Source: a bacterium (GTDB taxonomy: Bacteria > RBG-13-66-14). Taken from it: a stretch of 9,810 bases of DNA. The notes under the pieces were generated by a model. That model was given only the letters and a program-made list of their open reading frames with translations, did no database searches and had not been told where the DNA came from. Position 1 is the stretch's first letter, and each line of letters opens with the position of its first letter. This document shows positions 1-6,270 of this stretch, one piece after another. The DNA lies in NCBI GenBank assembly GCA_035528375.1, contig DATKYS010000009.1, positions 1 to 9,810 on the forward strand, in the 5' to 3' direction. The translations under genes and the position numbers were made by a program.

Positions 1-915
1 ACCGGCTCCGGGCCGGAGAACCGCGACGAGGAGGTCTTCGGCTTCAAGCCCTTCAAGCTCCTGGCCGATTACCTGACCCCCCTGGGCGTGGCCGTGCTGC
101 GCTGCGACGACCGCGGTGTCGGCGGTTCCACCGGCGCGGGCGCTGACGTCACCACGGTGGACCTGGCCGACGACGTAACCGCCCAGATGGATTTCCTGGC
201 GAAGCGGACCGATATAGACCTCGGCCGGATCGGGCTCCTGGGCCACAGCGAGGGCTCCATCATCGCCGGCATGGTGGCGGCCCAGACCGGCGGGCCCGCC
301 TTCGTCATCCTGATGGGCGGCCCGGCCTTCAACGGCGCCCAAATCGTCAAATCCCAGTTGGTCCTGCTCTCCCGCGCCGAGGGCGCCACCGAGGAGGAGA
401 TAGCGAAAAGCCTCGACTTGGAGGAACGGATTTTCGCCGCCGTGCGGAGCGGCGGGGACATGGAGGGGATTAAAGGGGAGGTCGCGGAGCTCATGCGGGA
501 GTCCATCGCCAACCTCTCCGAGGAGGAGCGCGCCACGATAGCCGACGTGGACGCTTACGTGAACGCGACCGTCGAGGCGCAGTTCGCCGCCGTCCAGAGC
601 CCCTGGTTCAGGTTCTTCATGGACTACGACCCCGCCCTCGACCTGGCGAAAATCACCTGTCCGCTCCTGGCGGTCTGGGGCGAGCACGATCTCCAGGTTC
701 CCGCGGAGGAGAACCGGGCGCGGATGGAGGAGGTCCTCGCCAAGGCGGGCCACACCGACTACACCCTGGAAATATTGCCCAAGGCCAACCACCTCTTCCA
801 GGAAACAGAAACCGGCGCCTTCAGCGAGTACGCCGAGCTCCCCAAGGAGTTCGCCCCCGGCTTCCTCGAGCTCGTATCCGGCTGGATGCTGCCCCGGGTC
901 GGCATCCCCCAATAG
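1..915 (+). CDS. Alpha/beta hydrolase, 5' end outside the window
   Basis: This is the C-terminal 304 residues of an alpha/beta-hydrolase-fold enzyme. The frame is open from base 1, so the start lies upstream; the GTG at 88 is internal, because conserved sequence (a GSGPENRDE segment, typical just after the oxyanion-hole strand in this family) precedes it. The nucleophile elbow GHSEG is at 241-255, with Ser at 247-249. The acid is probably the Asp at 688-690 (GEHD) and the catalytic His the one at 790-792 (ANH), in the expected order and spacing. A charged helical stretch between roughly 380 and 600 would form the lid. The family includes esterases, acyl-transfer enzymes and peptidase-like hydrolases of the dienelactone hydrolase/S9 type; the substrate cannot be read from the sequence. 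Whether the missing N-terminus carries a signal peptide or an extra domain is unknown. An intrinsic terminator follows 20 nt after the stop, so the gene ends its transcription unit. Confidence 0.9.
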   Translation, partial: TGSGPENRDEEVFGFKPFKLLADYLTPLGVAVLRCDDRGVGGSTGAGADVTTVDLADDVTAQMDFLAKRTDIDLGRIGLLGHSEGSIIAGMVAAQTGGPAFVILMGGPAFNGAQIVKSQLVLLSRAEGATEEEIAKSLDLEERIFAAVRSGGDMEGIKGEVAELMRESIANLSEEERATIADVDAYVNATVEAQFAAVQSPWFRFFMDYDPALDLAKITCPLLAVWGEHDLQVPAEENRARMEEVLAKAGHTDYTLEILPKANHLFQETETGAFSEYAELPKEFAPGFLELVSGWMLPRVGIPQ

Positions 916-934
916 TCTTCCCGTCCCTACGTGC

Positions 935-960
935 AAACGCTCCCCCCGCGGGGGCGTTTT
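935..960 (+). terminator. Intrinsic terminator after the alpha/beta hydrolase
   Basis: The arms AAACGCTCCC (935-944) and GGGGCGTTT (950-959, with one G-U pair) form a GC-rich stem of about 10 bp around a five-base loop, ending in TTTT (957-960). It lies 20 nt after the hydrolase stop and just upstream of the next promoter, so it separates the two transcription units. Confidence 0.75.
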
Positions 961-964
961 GCCG

Positions 965-993
965 TTTACACACGCTCGGTCGGACGCTATACT
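965..993 (+). promoter_or_regulatory. Sigma70-like promoter of the M24 peptidase gene
   Basis: A -35 box TTTACA (965-970) and a -10 box TATACT (988-993) are separated by exactly 17 bp. Each matches the sigma70 consensus at five of six positions. Transcription should start near 1000, giving a short leader of about 25 nt before the GTG at 1025. This also argues against the in-frame upstream start at 959, which would lie upstream of the promoter. Confidence 0.7.
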
Positions 994-1024
994 CACCACG
1001 CTAACGAAACCGCAAAGGAGCACC

Positions 1025-2248
1025 GTGCGCGAGGACCTGGACAAGCTCATGGAAGAGCGGGGGATAGACTGGCTCTTCATCGAGGGGGGGAACGGGGACA
1101 ACCCCGCGATGCACTACCTCCTCGGCAACGCCCCCATCGGCTACTGCTCGCTGTGGAAACCCCGCGGCGGCCGGGCGTACCTCTTCACCGGCCCCTTCGA
1201 GCGCGAGGAGGCCAAGAAGCTGCCCTTCATCGCCGTGGACACGACGAAGTTCAACTACCACGAGCTGTTGGAGAAGGAGCCGGATCACCTCAAACGGACC
1301 GTGGAGTTTTTCCGCCGCATGATGGCGGACGTGGGCGTGAAGGGGCGCGTGTCGCTCTACGGCCGGGGCGGCCTCGGCGCCAACTACCTCCTCTACCGCG
1401 CGCTCGACGAGGCGGTGCCCGAGGTGGGCATCGAGCCCGAGTTCGAGAACGACGTGATCATCACCGCCCGCGAGACCAAGGACGCCGAGGAAATTTCCCA
1501 CATCCGCCGGGTCGGCGAAAAATCCTGCGAGGTTTTTGGCGAGGTGCGAAAGCTGCTCGGGTCCGCCGAGGAACGGGGGGGGAAGCTCTACGACTCGGGC
1601 GAGCCGCTGACGGTGGGGCGTGTCAGGCGTTTCATCACCCTCGAACTCTTCAAGCGCGGCCTGATGGAGGACGTGGGCACCATCTTCGCCCCGGGCGACG
1701 AGGGCGGTTACCCCCACTCCCACGGGACCGACTCCCGCCAGCTCGCAGTGGGCGAACCCATCGTCTACGACATGTTCCCCCGGGAGCTGGGCCACGGGTA
1801 TTACTTCGACATGACGCGCACCTGGTGCGTCGGTCGAGTCCACCCCGAGGCGGACCGGGACTATACCCTCGTGAAAGAGGTCCAGGCCGAGATCGAGAAC
1901 GCCATCGAAGTCGGAGGTTCCGCCTACTCCTACCACAAGCGGGCGGCGGACCTGATCGCCCGGGCCGGCCACCCCACCATAATCTCCGACCCAGCGACCC
2001 AGGTCGGCTTCTGCCACGGCCTGGGGCACGGTGTGGGCCTCGACATCCACGAGAAACCGCGCCTCGGCGGAACCGAGAAGAATCCCGACCTGATCCAGCC
2101 CGGCAGCGTCTTCACCAACGAGCCCGGGGTGTACTACCCGGAAAGAGGCTACGGCGTCCGGGTCGAGGACACGCTCTGCGTCACGCCCGAGGGGAAAGTC
2201 GAGAACCTCACGCCGGAACCCAAGGCGCTTCTCGTCCCCCTGAAGTAA
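1025..2248 (+). CDS. M24 family metallopeptidase (Xaa-Pro aminopeptidase-like)
   Basis: A predicted 407-residue cytoplasmic enzyme with no signal peptide. It starts at GTG 1025 behind the ribosome binding site AAAGGAG (1014-1020). A longer in-frame reading from 959 would overlap the promoter and is unlikely. Residues about 1-150 form a creatinase/prolidase N-terminal domain and about 160-400 the pita-bread catalytic domain. All five dinuclear metal ligands are present: Asp249 (VYDMFPR), Asp262 (FDMTRT), His335 (GLGHGVG), Glu366 (TNEPG) and Glu381 (RVEDT). The two Asp ligands are 13 residues apart, as in the bacterial/archaeal subgroup with a D-x-FPR motif, against 11 in E. coli PepP. Family members remove N-terminal residues before proline or split Xaa-Pro dipeptides; related folds include creatinase and methionine aminopeptidase, so exact specificity is open. 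Next to secreted proteases it could finish the breakdown of imported peptides, which is inference. It is a complete, typical-length gene. Confidence 0.92.
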   Translation: MREDLDKLMEERGIDWLFIEGGNGDNPAMHYLLGNAPIGYCSLWKPRGGRAYLFTGPFEREEAKKLPFIAVDTTKFNYHELLEKEPDHLKRTVEFFRRMMADVGVKGRVSLYGRGGLGANYLLYRALDEAVPEVGIEPEFENDVIITARETKDAEEISHIRRVGEKSCEVFGEVRKLLGSAEERGGKLYDSGEPLTVGRVRRFITLELFKRGLMEDVGTIFAPGDEGGYPHSHGTDSRQLAVGEPIVYDMFPRELGHGYYFDMTRTWCVGRVHPEADRDYTLVKEVQAEIENAIEVGGSAYSYHKRAADLIARAGHPTIISDPATQVGFCHGLGHGVGLDIHEKPRLGGTEKNPDLIQPGSVFTNEPGVYYPERGYGVRVEDTLCVTPEGKVENLTPEPKALLVPLK

Positions 2249-2251
2249 CGA

Positions 2252-2281
2252 TTGGAAAGCCTCCGAGTGGCAGGATATAAT
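2252..2281 (+). promoter_or_regulatory. Candidate distal promoter upstream of the C25 protease
   Basis: A perfect -10 box TATAAT (2276-2281) follows a TTGGAA-like -35 (2252-2257) with an 18-bp spacer. It lies immediately after the M24 stop codon and would give a leader of about 150 nt for the C25 gene. The -35 is only a 4/6 match. If used, its transcript would run through the inverted repeat at 2338-2364. Confidence 0.4.
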
Positions 2282-2337
2282 AAGGACGTGTGGAATCGCG
2301 CCCTTATATCACGCCCGTAGAACCGTAATCCGCAAAG

Positions 2338-2372
2338 CCTTTGGTGGATTTGTCTTGCCAAAGGGGTTGTTT
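2338..2372 (+). terminator. Possible weak terminator or leader hairpin after the M24 gene
   Basis: The perfect 7-bp arms CCTTTGG (2338-2344) and CCAAAGG (2358-2364) flank a 13-nt loop, followed by a T-rich stretch (GGTTGTTTTA). It could end M24 transcription or act as an attenuator between the two candidate C25 promoters. The stem is short and the loop large, and the U-run is interrupted, so termination is uncertain. Confidence 0.35.
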
Positions 2373-2378
2373 TATATT
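2350..2378 (+). promoter_or_regulatory. Candidate proximal promoter of the C25 protease
   Basis: TTGTCT (2350-2355) and TATATT (2373-2378) are 17 bp apart and match the sigma70 consensus at 4/6 and 5/6 positions. The surrounding 2367-2385 stretch is very AT-rich against the GC-rich background. Transcription would start near 2385, about 50 nt before the GTG. CTTGCCA/TGGCAAG half-sites flank the -10, so this promoter may be regulated. Confidence 0.45.
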
Positions 2379-2436
2379 AATTAATCCTGTGGCAAGGTAC
2401 AGTATTCCGTGACAAGGAAGCGAAAAAGGGGGCACC

Positions 2437-5010
2437 GTGCGTAAATATCTCTTTCTCCTTTTGATTGTTCCCGCGATTGCCTTCGGTTACACCTACTCCG
2501 TGAGCCCGGAGGACGTCGGAATGGACGCCGGCCAGGGGTACGACATACCGCGTATCCCCGGCGGCGTTTACACCAACGAGGTCGGTGATCCCCACCTGCC
2601 CTGGCTGCCACTCCGGGTCGCGGTACCCGTGGGGATGGCGGCCGCCGAGGTTGAGGTCGTTTCCCTGGAAACCCAGGTGCTGCCCGGCTACTACACGGTC
2701 TTTCCGACACAGCAGTCGCGGCCGATCAGCAAACCCGGCGAATTCATGGAGAACTTCTCCCCGGTCTACACATCCGACGATGCCTACCCCGGCCGTCCCA
2801 TGCTGGCCACGGGCGGGGGGAACATCGCCGGGTACGGCGTGGCCGACATGCTCTTCTGCCCCTTCATCTACCACCCCGTCTCGGGTCGGCTCGAGGTCAT
2901 CACCGAAATCACCTTCAACCTCGAGCTCGAGACGCTGTCCTACGAGATTCACACACCCAGGGTAGTGACCCCGGCATCCGCCGAAGTCAACACCGAGCGG
3001 GTCCGCAGCCTGGTCATCAACCCCGAATCGGTCTACACACCCGCAGAAGTCGTGCCGCCCAAGGTCATCGGCACGGGTTTCGAGGCGAACTACAACGAAC
3101 CCGACGTAGGCGGGACCGCCGAGTGGGTGCTCATCACCCGTGAGGAATTTGCGGACGCCTTCCGACCGCTGGTGGATTGGAAGCTCAAGAAGGGCCTCAC
3201 CACCGCCGTGGTGACCGTGGAGTACATCATCGAAAACTACGACGGCCGCGACCAGGCCGAGAAAATCCGCAACTTCATCATAGACGCATACGAGAACTGG
3301 TCCACCACCTACGTCGTGCTGGGCGGCGACTGCAATTTCGTCCGTGAGCGCCGGGGCTTCGCCGTGAACTTCGGTTCGCCCGACGACTACATGATTCCCT
3401 GCGATCTCTACTACTCCGACCTGGACGGCGACTGGAACACCGATGGGGACGACCTCTGGGGCGAGTGGCCCGACGACGAGGTGGACCTCTACTCCGACGT
3501 CTACGTTTCGCGTTTTCCGGTGAACACGGTCGAGGAGACCGAGGCCGTGGTATCCAAGACGCTCGTCTACGAGAAGAGCATCCCCCAGGACTTCCCGCTT
3601 CACACCGTCTTCTTCGGCGGACAGCTCGACGACATCCCCACGTGGGGCGGCGACGGCAAGGATCAGGTGGCGACTCATCTGCCCCCGGACTTCCCCTACA
3701 CCACGTTCTATGAGCGCGACGCGGCCTACGGGGCCGCCGACATCATCGCCGAGTTCGAGGCCGGCCGGTCCGCCGTGGTCAACCAGCTCCACCACTCCTC
3801 CTACGACGTAATCGGCACCGGATCCGACTTCATCTCCACCGCGGACGCCTACGGCATGACCAACGGCGACTACATCGGATGGTTCTACGCCCAGGGCTGC
3901 ATGTGCGGCGGGTTCGACCGGGCCCGGTGCGCCGGCGAGGGGATGGCCCTGGCCCCCAACGGGGGATCGGTGGCGGTCATGTTCAACTCCCGCTACGGCC
4001 TCTACTCGCCCGGCGACCCCAAATCCGGCGAGAGCAACGTCCTCGACGAGCAGTTCTTCGCCGGCATGTTCGACGAGGAGCTGACCTCGCTGGGCGCCGC
4101 CCAGGCCTACTCCAAGGATTACTTCGTCCCCACGGCCAAGGTGAACCCCTACATCCGCTGGGTCATGTACGTACAGAACATCCTCGGTCCCTGCGAAACG
4201 CCGGGCTGGTGCAACACTCCGGAAGACCTCGTCGTCACCCATCCCACCGACTGGGACGGCGGCGAGTTCAAGGTCACCGTCAACACCCCGAGCCGCGGCC
4301 CGCTCCGCAACGCCAAGGTGTGCCTCTACAAGGACTCGGACGTCTACATCGTGGGATACACCCGCGCTTCGGGCGAGGTCATCTTCTACCCCAACGTGCA
4401 TGATACGGGCGAGCTGAGCGTCACCGTCAGCTTCCAGGACACCTGGCCCTACGAGGGCGTCTGCCAGGTCGAGGCCGGCGCCGACGCCGAGGTGGCCGAT
4501 TTCACCGGCGGACCCACCGACGAGGGCGTGCTCCTGAGCTGGACCCTGACCGAAGCCGGTAACCTGATCGGGGTGAACCTCTACCGCGGTGAGAACAGGC
4601 TCACCTCCCTCGATCTTCCCGGGGAGAGCGGCCGCTACCTCGACCGCGCGCCCGGCGAGACGAACGCCTACTACCTGGAGCTCGTCCACGCGGACGGCAC
4701 CACGTTACGCGTCGGACCGGTCACGGTGACGGTGCCCGAGGGCGTCGGCAGGCTGACCCTCAGTGAGCCCTACCCGAGCCCGGCCTCCGACAGCGTGAGC
4801 ATCGAGGTGAACACGCCCACCGACGGCAGGGTGATTCTCGCCGTTTACGACCTGTCCGGGCGGCGGGTAGCTACCCTCGCCGACGGCGATTTCAGCGCGG
4901 GCCGCCACACCTTCACCTGGAATTGCGCCGACGCGGCCGCGGGCGTCTACCTCTGCCGCCTGAGCACCGCCGAGCGCGTCCTGACCGGTCGCCTGGTCCT
5001 CGCCCGATAA
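2437..5010 (+). CDS. Secreted gingipain-like C25 cysteine protease with T9SS-like C-terminal domain
   Basis: An 857-residue precursor. GTG 2437 follows AAGGGGG (2426-2432), and the Sec signal peptide (MRKYLFLLLIVPAIAFG) fixes the start. Residues about 20-215 resemble the C25 propeptide, normally an inhibitor removed on activation. The caspase-like catalytic domain spans about 225-575, with the family's GGD and YYSDLDGDW segments. The dyad is probably His453 (second His of HHSS, matching GHGS of gingipains) and Cys488 (GCMCGGF, matching ACVNGDF); Cys490 lies two residues on. Residues about 611-677 look like a carboxypeptidase-regulatory/Ig-like domain, about 687-770 like fibronectin III (LLSW, VNLYR), and 773-857 like a FlgD/Por-type sorting domain (YPSPAS, VYDLSGRRVATL, GVYLCRL). 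Family members are endopeptidases exported across the outer membrane. The dyad assignment is by motif comparison; P1 specificity is unknown. Its own promoter region and terminator suggest a single-gene unit. Confidence 0.92.
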   Translation: MRKYLFLLLIVPAIAFGYTYSVSPEDVGMDAGQGYDIPRIPGGVYTNEVGDPHLPWLPLRVAVPVGMAAAEVEVVSLETQVLPGYYTVFPTQQSRPISKPGEFMENFSPVYTSDDAYPGRPMLATGGGNIAGYGVADMLFCPFIYHPVSGRLEVITEITFNLELETLSYEIHTPRVVTPASAEVNTERVRSLVINPESVYTPAEVVPPKVIGTGFEANYNEPDVGGTAEWVLITREEFADAFRPLVDWKLKKGLTTAVVTVEYIIENYDGRDQAEKIRNFIIDAYENWSTTYVVLGGDCNFVRERRGFAVNFGSPDDYMIPCDLYYSDLDGDWNTDGDDLWGEWPDDEVDLYSDVYVSRFPVNTVEETEAVVSKTLVYEKSIPQDFPLHTVFFGGQLDDIPTWGGDGKDQVATHLPPDFPYTTFYERDAAYGAADIIAEFEAGRSAVVNQLHHSSYDVIGTGSDFISTADAYGMTNGDYIGWFYAQGCMCGGFDRARCAGEGMALAPNGGSVAVMFNSRYGLYSPGDPKSGESNVLDEQFFAGMFDEELTSLGAAQAYSKDYFVPTAKVNPYIRWVMYVQNILGPCETPGWCNTPEDLVVTHPTDWDGGEFKVTVNTPSRGPLRNAKVCLYKDSDVYIVGYTRASGEVIFYPNVHDTGELSVTVSFQDTWPYEGVCQVEAGADAEVADFTGGPTDEGVLLSWTLTEAGNLIGVNLYRGENRLTSLDLPGESGRYLDRAPGETNAYYLELVHADGTTLRVGPVTVTVPEGVGRLTLSEPYPSPASDSVSIEVNTPTDGRVILAVYDLSGRRVATLADGDFSAGRHTFTWNCADAAAGVYLCRLSTAERVLTGRLVLAR

Positions 5011-5023
5011 ACCCGCCAAAACC

Positions 5024-5049
5024 GAGGAGGGCCGAAGGGCCCTCCTTTT
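5024..5049 (+). terminator. Intrinsic terminator of the C25 gene (repeat hairpin 1)
   Basis: A 9-bp GC-rich stem, AGGAGGGCC (5025-5033) with GGCCCTCCT (5038-5046), closes on a GAAG tetraloop and ends in a T-run (5046-5049). It begins 14 nt after the C25 stop codon. It is also the first hairpin of the tandem array. Confidence 0.85.
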
Positions 5050-5050
5050 G

Positions 5051-5071
5051 TATGATCGATACTCGATCATA
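5051..5071. repeat. Perfect 9-bp palindrome inside repeat unit 1
   Basis: The arms TATGATCGA (5051-5059) and TCGATCATA (5063-5071) are separated by TAC. This could be a dimeric protein site or a second hairpin straight after the terminator. A weaker counterpart (TCAAC 5214-5218 with GTTGA 5228-5232) occupies the same place in unit 3. Confidence 0.6.
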
Positions 5072-5107
5072 TAAAGTATATCATCCTACCGAAGAACCAC
5101 TCTCTAC

Positions 5108-5132
5108 GAGGGCCGAAGGGCCCTCCTTTTTT
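5108..5132 (+). terminator. Second terminator-like hairpin of the array
   Basis: The 7-bp stem GAGGGCC (5108-5114) with GGCCCTC (5119-5125) has a GAAG loop and is followed by C and six T (5127-5132). By structure it is a good intrinsic terminator in the plus direction, but no gene lies between it and the first hairpin. Confidence 0.65.
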
Positions 5133-5185
5133 AGGGGGGTGGATGCTCGGTGAATAAAAAGCCTCCCGAAGAAACGCGTGAAAGA

Positions 5186-5209
5186 AGGGCCGAAAGGCCC
5201 TCCTTTTTT
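5186..5209 (+). terminator. Third terminator-like hairpin of the array
   Basis: The 6-bp stem AGGGCC (5186-5191) with GGCCCT (5196-5201) closes on GAAA, a stable GNRA tetraloop, followed by CC and six T (5204-5209). Again no gene lies between it and the previous hairpin. Confidence 0.6.
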
Positions 5210-5306
5210 ATGGTCAACGGTTTCTCGGTTGATTAACGAACAGTATCCCACCAAAGAAACACGCTCTGTGAAGGTCGAAGGGCCCGGTCGGCTCCATCCC
5301 GGCAAT

Positions 5307-5331
5307 AAAAAAACCGGGTAAAACGCCCCGG
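5307..5331 (-). terminator. Intrinsic terminator of the minus-strand phosphoesterase gene
   Basis: Read on the minus strand, CCGGG (5331-5327) pairs with CCCGG (5318-5314) around an 8-nt loop, followed by seven T (complement of 5313-5307). It lies 47 nt beyond the stop of the phosphoesterase. The stem is short but the U-run is strong and the position is right. Confidence 0.6.
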
Positions 5332-5377
5332 ATGCGGTCCATTGGGTTAGCTTGACGGTGGAGAACGGGTTGTCCCT

Positions 5378-6136
5378 CTACCGCCCCTCGGAATCCAGGG
5401 GAACGATCTCGACGGTGTAGGAATCACCGGAAACCTTGACCACGGCGTACTGGAAGAAATCCCCCTCCTCGATGTGCCCCCCGGAGGTGCCGATGGTGGT
5501 GTAGGGAATCCCGTCGTACTCCGTGAAGACGTAGGTGTGCAGATGCCCCGTGAACACGCCGTCCACGCCGTGCTCCAGGAAAATCTTATGGAGGCGGTCC
5601 CCCTCGTTTTCGGCCAGGGTCGAGTAGATGAGGGGTTTGTGTGTGAAGACCAGGGTCAGCCGGGCGTCATCGTGGGAGCTCAGATCGTCCTCGAGCCAGG
5701 CGAAGGTCGTCTCCGGCAGATTGACGGTGAAATACCAGCGGCTGGTGTCCAGCACGACGAAGTGTACGCCGGAGTAGTCGAAAGAGTAGTTGGGCTTGCG
5801 GTCGGTCCACTCGCGCCACCGGCCCAGGGAGGCGTCGTCCCAGATGTCGTGGTTCCCCGGCGTCAGGTGGACGTCCACTGGGACGGGCTCGATGATTTTG
5901 AAGTACTCGGCCCACTGGGCGTCTATCTCGTCCACGTCTAAGGTGTACCCCCCGATCTGGTCGCCGACGGAAATGTAAAAATCGGCCCCCTCGGAGAGGC
6001 TCTGGGCGACCACGGCCTCGTAAACCCCCTCCCGGGGGTTGCTGCCGCGGTCACTGAGGATGACGAAGCTGAAGTCGTCCTCCCTGGCCGAGGCGGCGAT
6101 GACGAGTACCGCCAATAAAAACCAAACCTTGCGCAT
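5378..6136 (-). CDS. Secreted calcineurin-like metallophosphoesterase
   Basis: 252 residues read leftwards. The start chosen is ATG 6136-6134 behind AGGGAGA, because it begins a clean Sec signal peptide (MRKVWFLLAVLVIAASA). An in-frame ATG at 6190 would put 18 non-conserved residues ahead of the signal and overlap the promoter. The binuclear-metal phosphoesterase motifs are visible: motif I around Asp29 (ILSDRG), motif II Gly58-Asp59 (VGDQIGG), motif III Gly94-Asn95-His96-Asp97, motif IV His166 (FTHKP) and motif V Gly197-His198-Leu-His200. Motif I has D-R-G in place of the usual D-x-H, so one common metal-ligand His is absent, as in purple acid phosphatases and some phosphodiesterase-like subgroups. 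It probably hydrolyses phosphomono- or diesters in the periplasm or outside the cell; the substrate is not predictable. The gene converges on the C25 gene and diverges from the DUF1028 gene, so it is transcribed alone. Confidence 0.88.
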   Translation of the reverse strand: MRKVWFLLAVLVIAASAREDDFSFVILSDRGSNPREGVYEAVVAQSLSEGADFYISVGDQIGGYTLDVDEIDAQWAEYFKIIEPVPVDVHLTPGNHDIWDDASLGRWREWTDRKPNYSFDYSGVHFVVLDTSRWYFTVNLPETTFAWLEDDLSSHDDARLTLVFTHKPLIYSTLAENEGDRLHKIFLEHGVDGVFTGHLHTYVFTEYDGIPYTTIGTSGGHIEEGDFFQYAVVKVSGDSYTVEIVPLDSEGR

Positions 6137-6169
6137 GCTGTCTCCCTGCGGCTGGCACTTGTGCAAGGG

Positions 6170-6198
6170 ATGATACCCGATCGGAGGCAAACCCTCAA
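6170..6198 (-). promoter_or_regulatory. Promoter of the phosphoesterase gene
   Basis: On the minus strand TTGAGG (6198-6193) and TATCAT (6175-6170) lie 17 bp apart, a 4/6 and 5/6 match to sigma70 boxes. They sit about 34 nt ahead of the start codon. The divergent promoter for the DUF1028 gene begins about 12 bp away. Confidence 0.55.
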
Positions 6199-6209
6199 GC
6201 GTGGAAACC

Positions 6210-6238
6210 TGTCGCTCCGGGTTTCTTTTTCATATACT
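6210..6238 (+). promoter_or_regulatory. Promoter of the DUF1028 gene
   Basis: A -10 box TATACT (6233-6238) lies 32 bp before the ATG. The -35 region (about 6209-6215, CTGTCGC) is a poor match, so the promoter may rely on an activator or on the T-rich spacer. The -10 and following bases closely match those of the downstream protease gene. Confidence 0.45.
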
Positions 6239-6270
6239 CGTCCCGTAACGTCCTTAAGAGGGGAGCCGTC

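Larger units (their letters stand above)
5024..5285. repeat. Tandem array of about 80-bp units, each led by a terminator-like hairpin
   Basis: The motif GGGCCGAAGGGCC recurs at 5029, 5110 and 5187 and, degenerate, at about 5272 (GGTCGAAGGGCCC), giving periods of 81, 77 and 85 bp. The first three copies end in CCTCC plus four to six T. Between hairpins two further blocks recur: CTCGRT followed by an AT-rich tract (near 5063, 5149 and 5224), and CGAAGAAMC or CAAAGAAAC (near 5091, 5168 and 5252). The units are therefore diverged copies of one sequence rather than unrelated terminators. Copy four has lost the T-run and stops at 5285. No coding frame fits: reading frames crossing the array have no ribosome binding site and change phase between units. 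Confidence 0.75.

Noticed and set aside
959-1024. Upstream in-frame extension of the M24 gene
   Set aside because: It would start upstream of or within the -35/-10 promoter at 965-993, and the extra residues are unlike the family. GTG 1025 has a strong ribosome binding site.
1001-2050. 349-codon minus-strand frame opposite the M24 gene
   Set aside because: It is antisense shadow coding with no recognisable domain or ribosome binding site.
931-2280. 449-codon plus-strand frame overlapping the M24 gene
   Set aside because: It is an Arg/Pro/Gly-rich shifted frame of the M24 gene and would begin inside the terminator hairpin. The 959-2248 frame holds all five metal ligands.
2280-2307. ATAAGG/CCTTAT inverted repeat after the distal promoter
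   Set aside because: Six base pairs with a 16-nt loop and no T-run are too weak to call.
2377-4689. 770-codon reading frame on the minus strand
   Set aside because: It lies opposite the C25 gene, whose frame has a signal peptide, catalytic motifs and ribosome binding site. The antisense translation is rich in G, V, D and H without domain motifs, a mirror effect of G/C-rich third positions.
5134-5167. Possible extra stem GGGGGGT/GCCTCCC in repeat unit 2
   Set aside because: It contains a G-U pair and a 20-nt loop and has no counterpart in units 1 or 3, so it is probably chance in G/C-rich sequence.
5024-5285. CRISPR array reading of the hairpin repeats
   Set aside because: The repeated part is a terminator-like hairpin with a T-run, the intervening sequence is itself repeated rather than unique, only three to four copies exist, and no cas gene is present.
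5011-5377. Small genes inside the gene-free stretch
   Set aside because: Short frames here cross the hairpins, have no ribosome binding site and give repeated low-information peptides such as RAEGPSF.
6137-6190. N-terminal extension of the phosphoesterase from an ATG at 6190
   Set aside because: The 18 extra residues would precede a normal signal peptide and overlap the minus-strand promoter. The downstream ATG has the better ribosome binding site.
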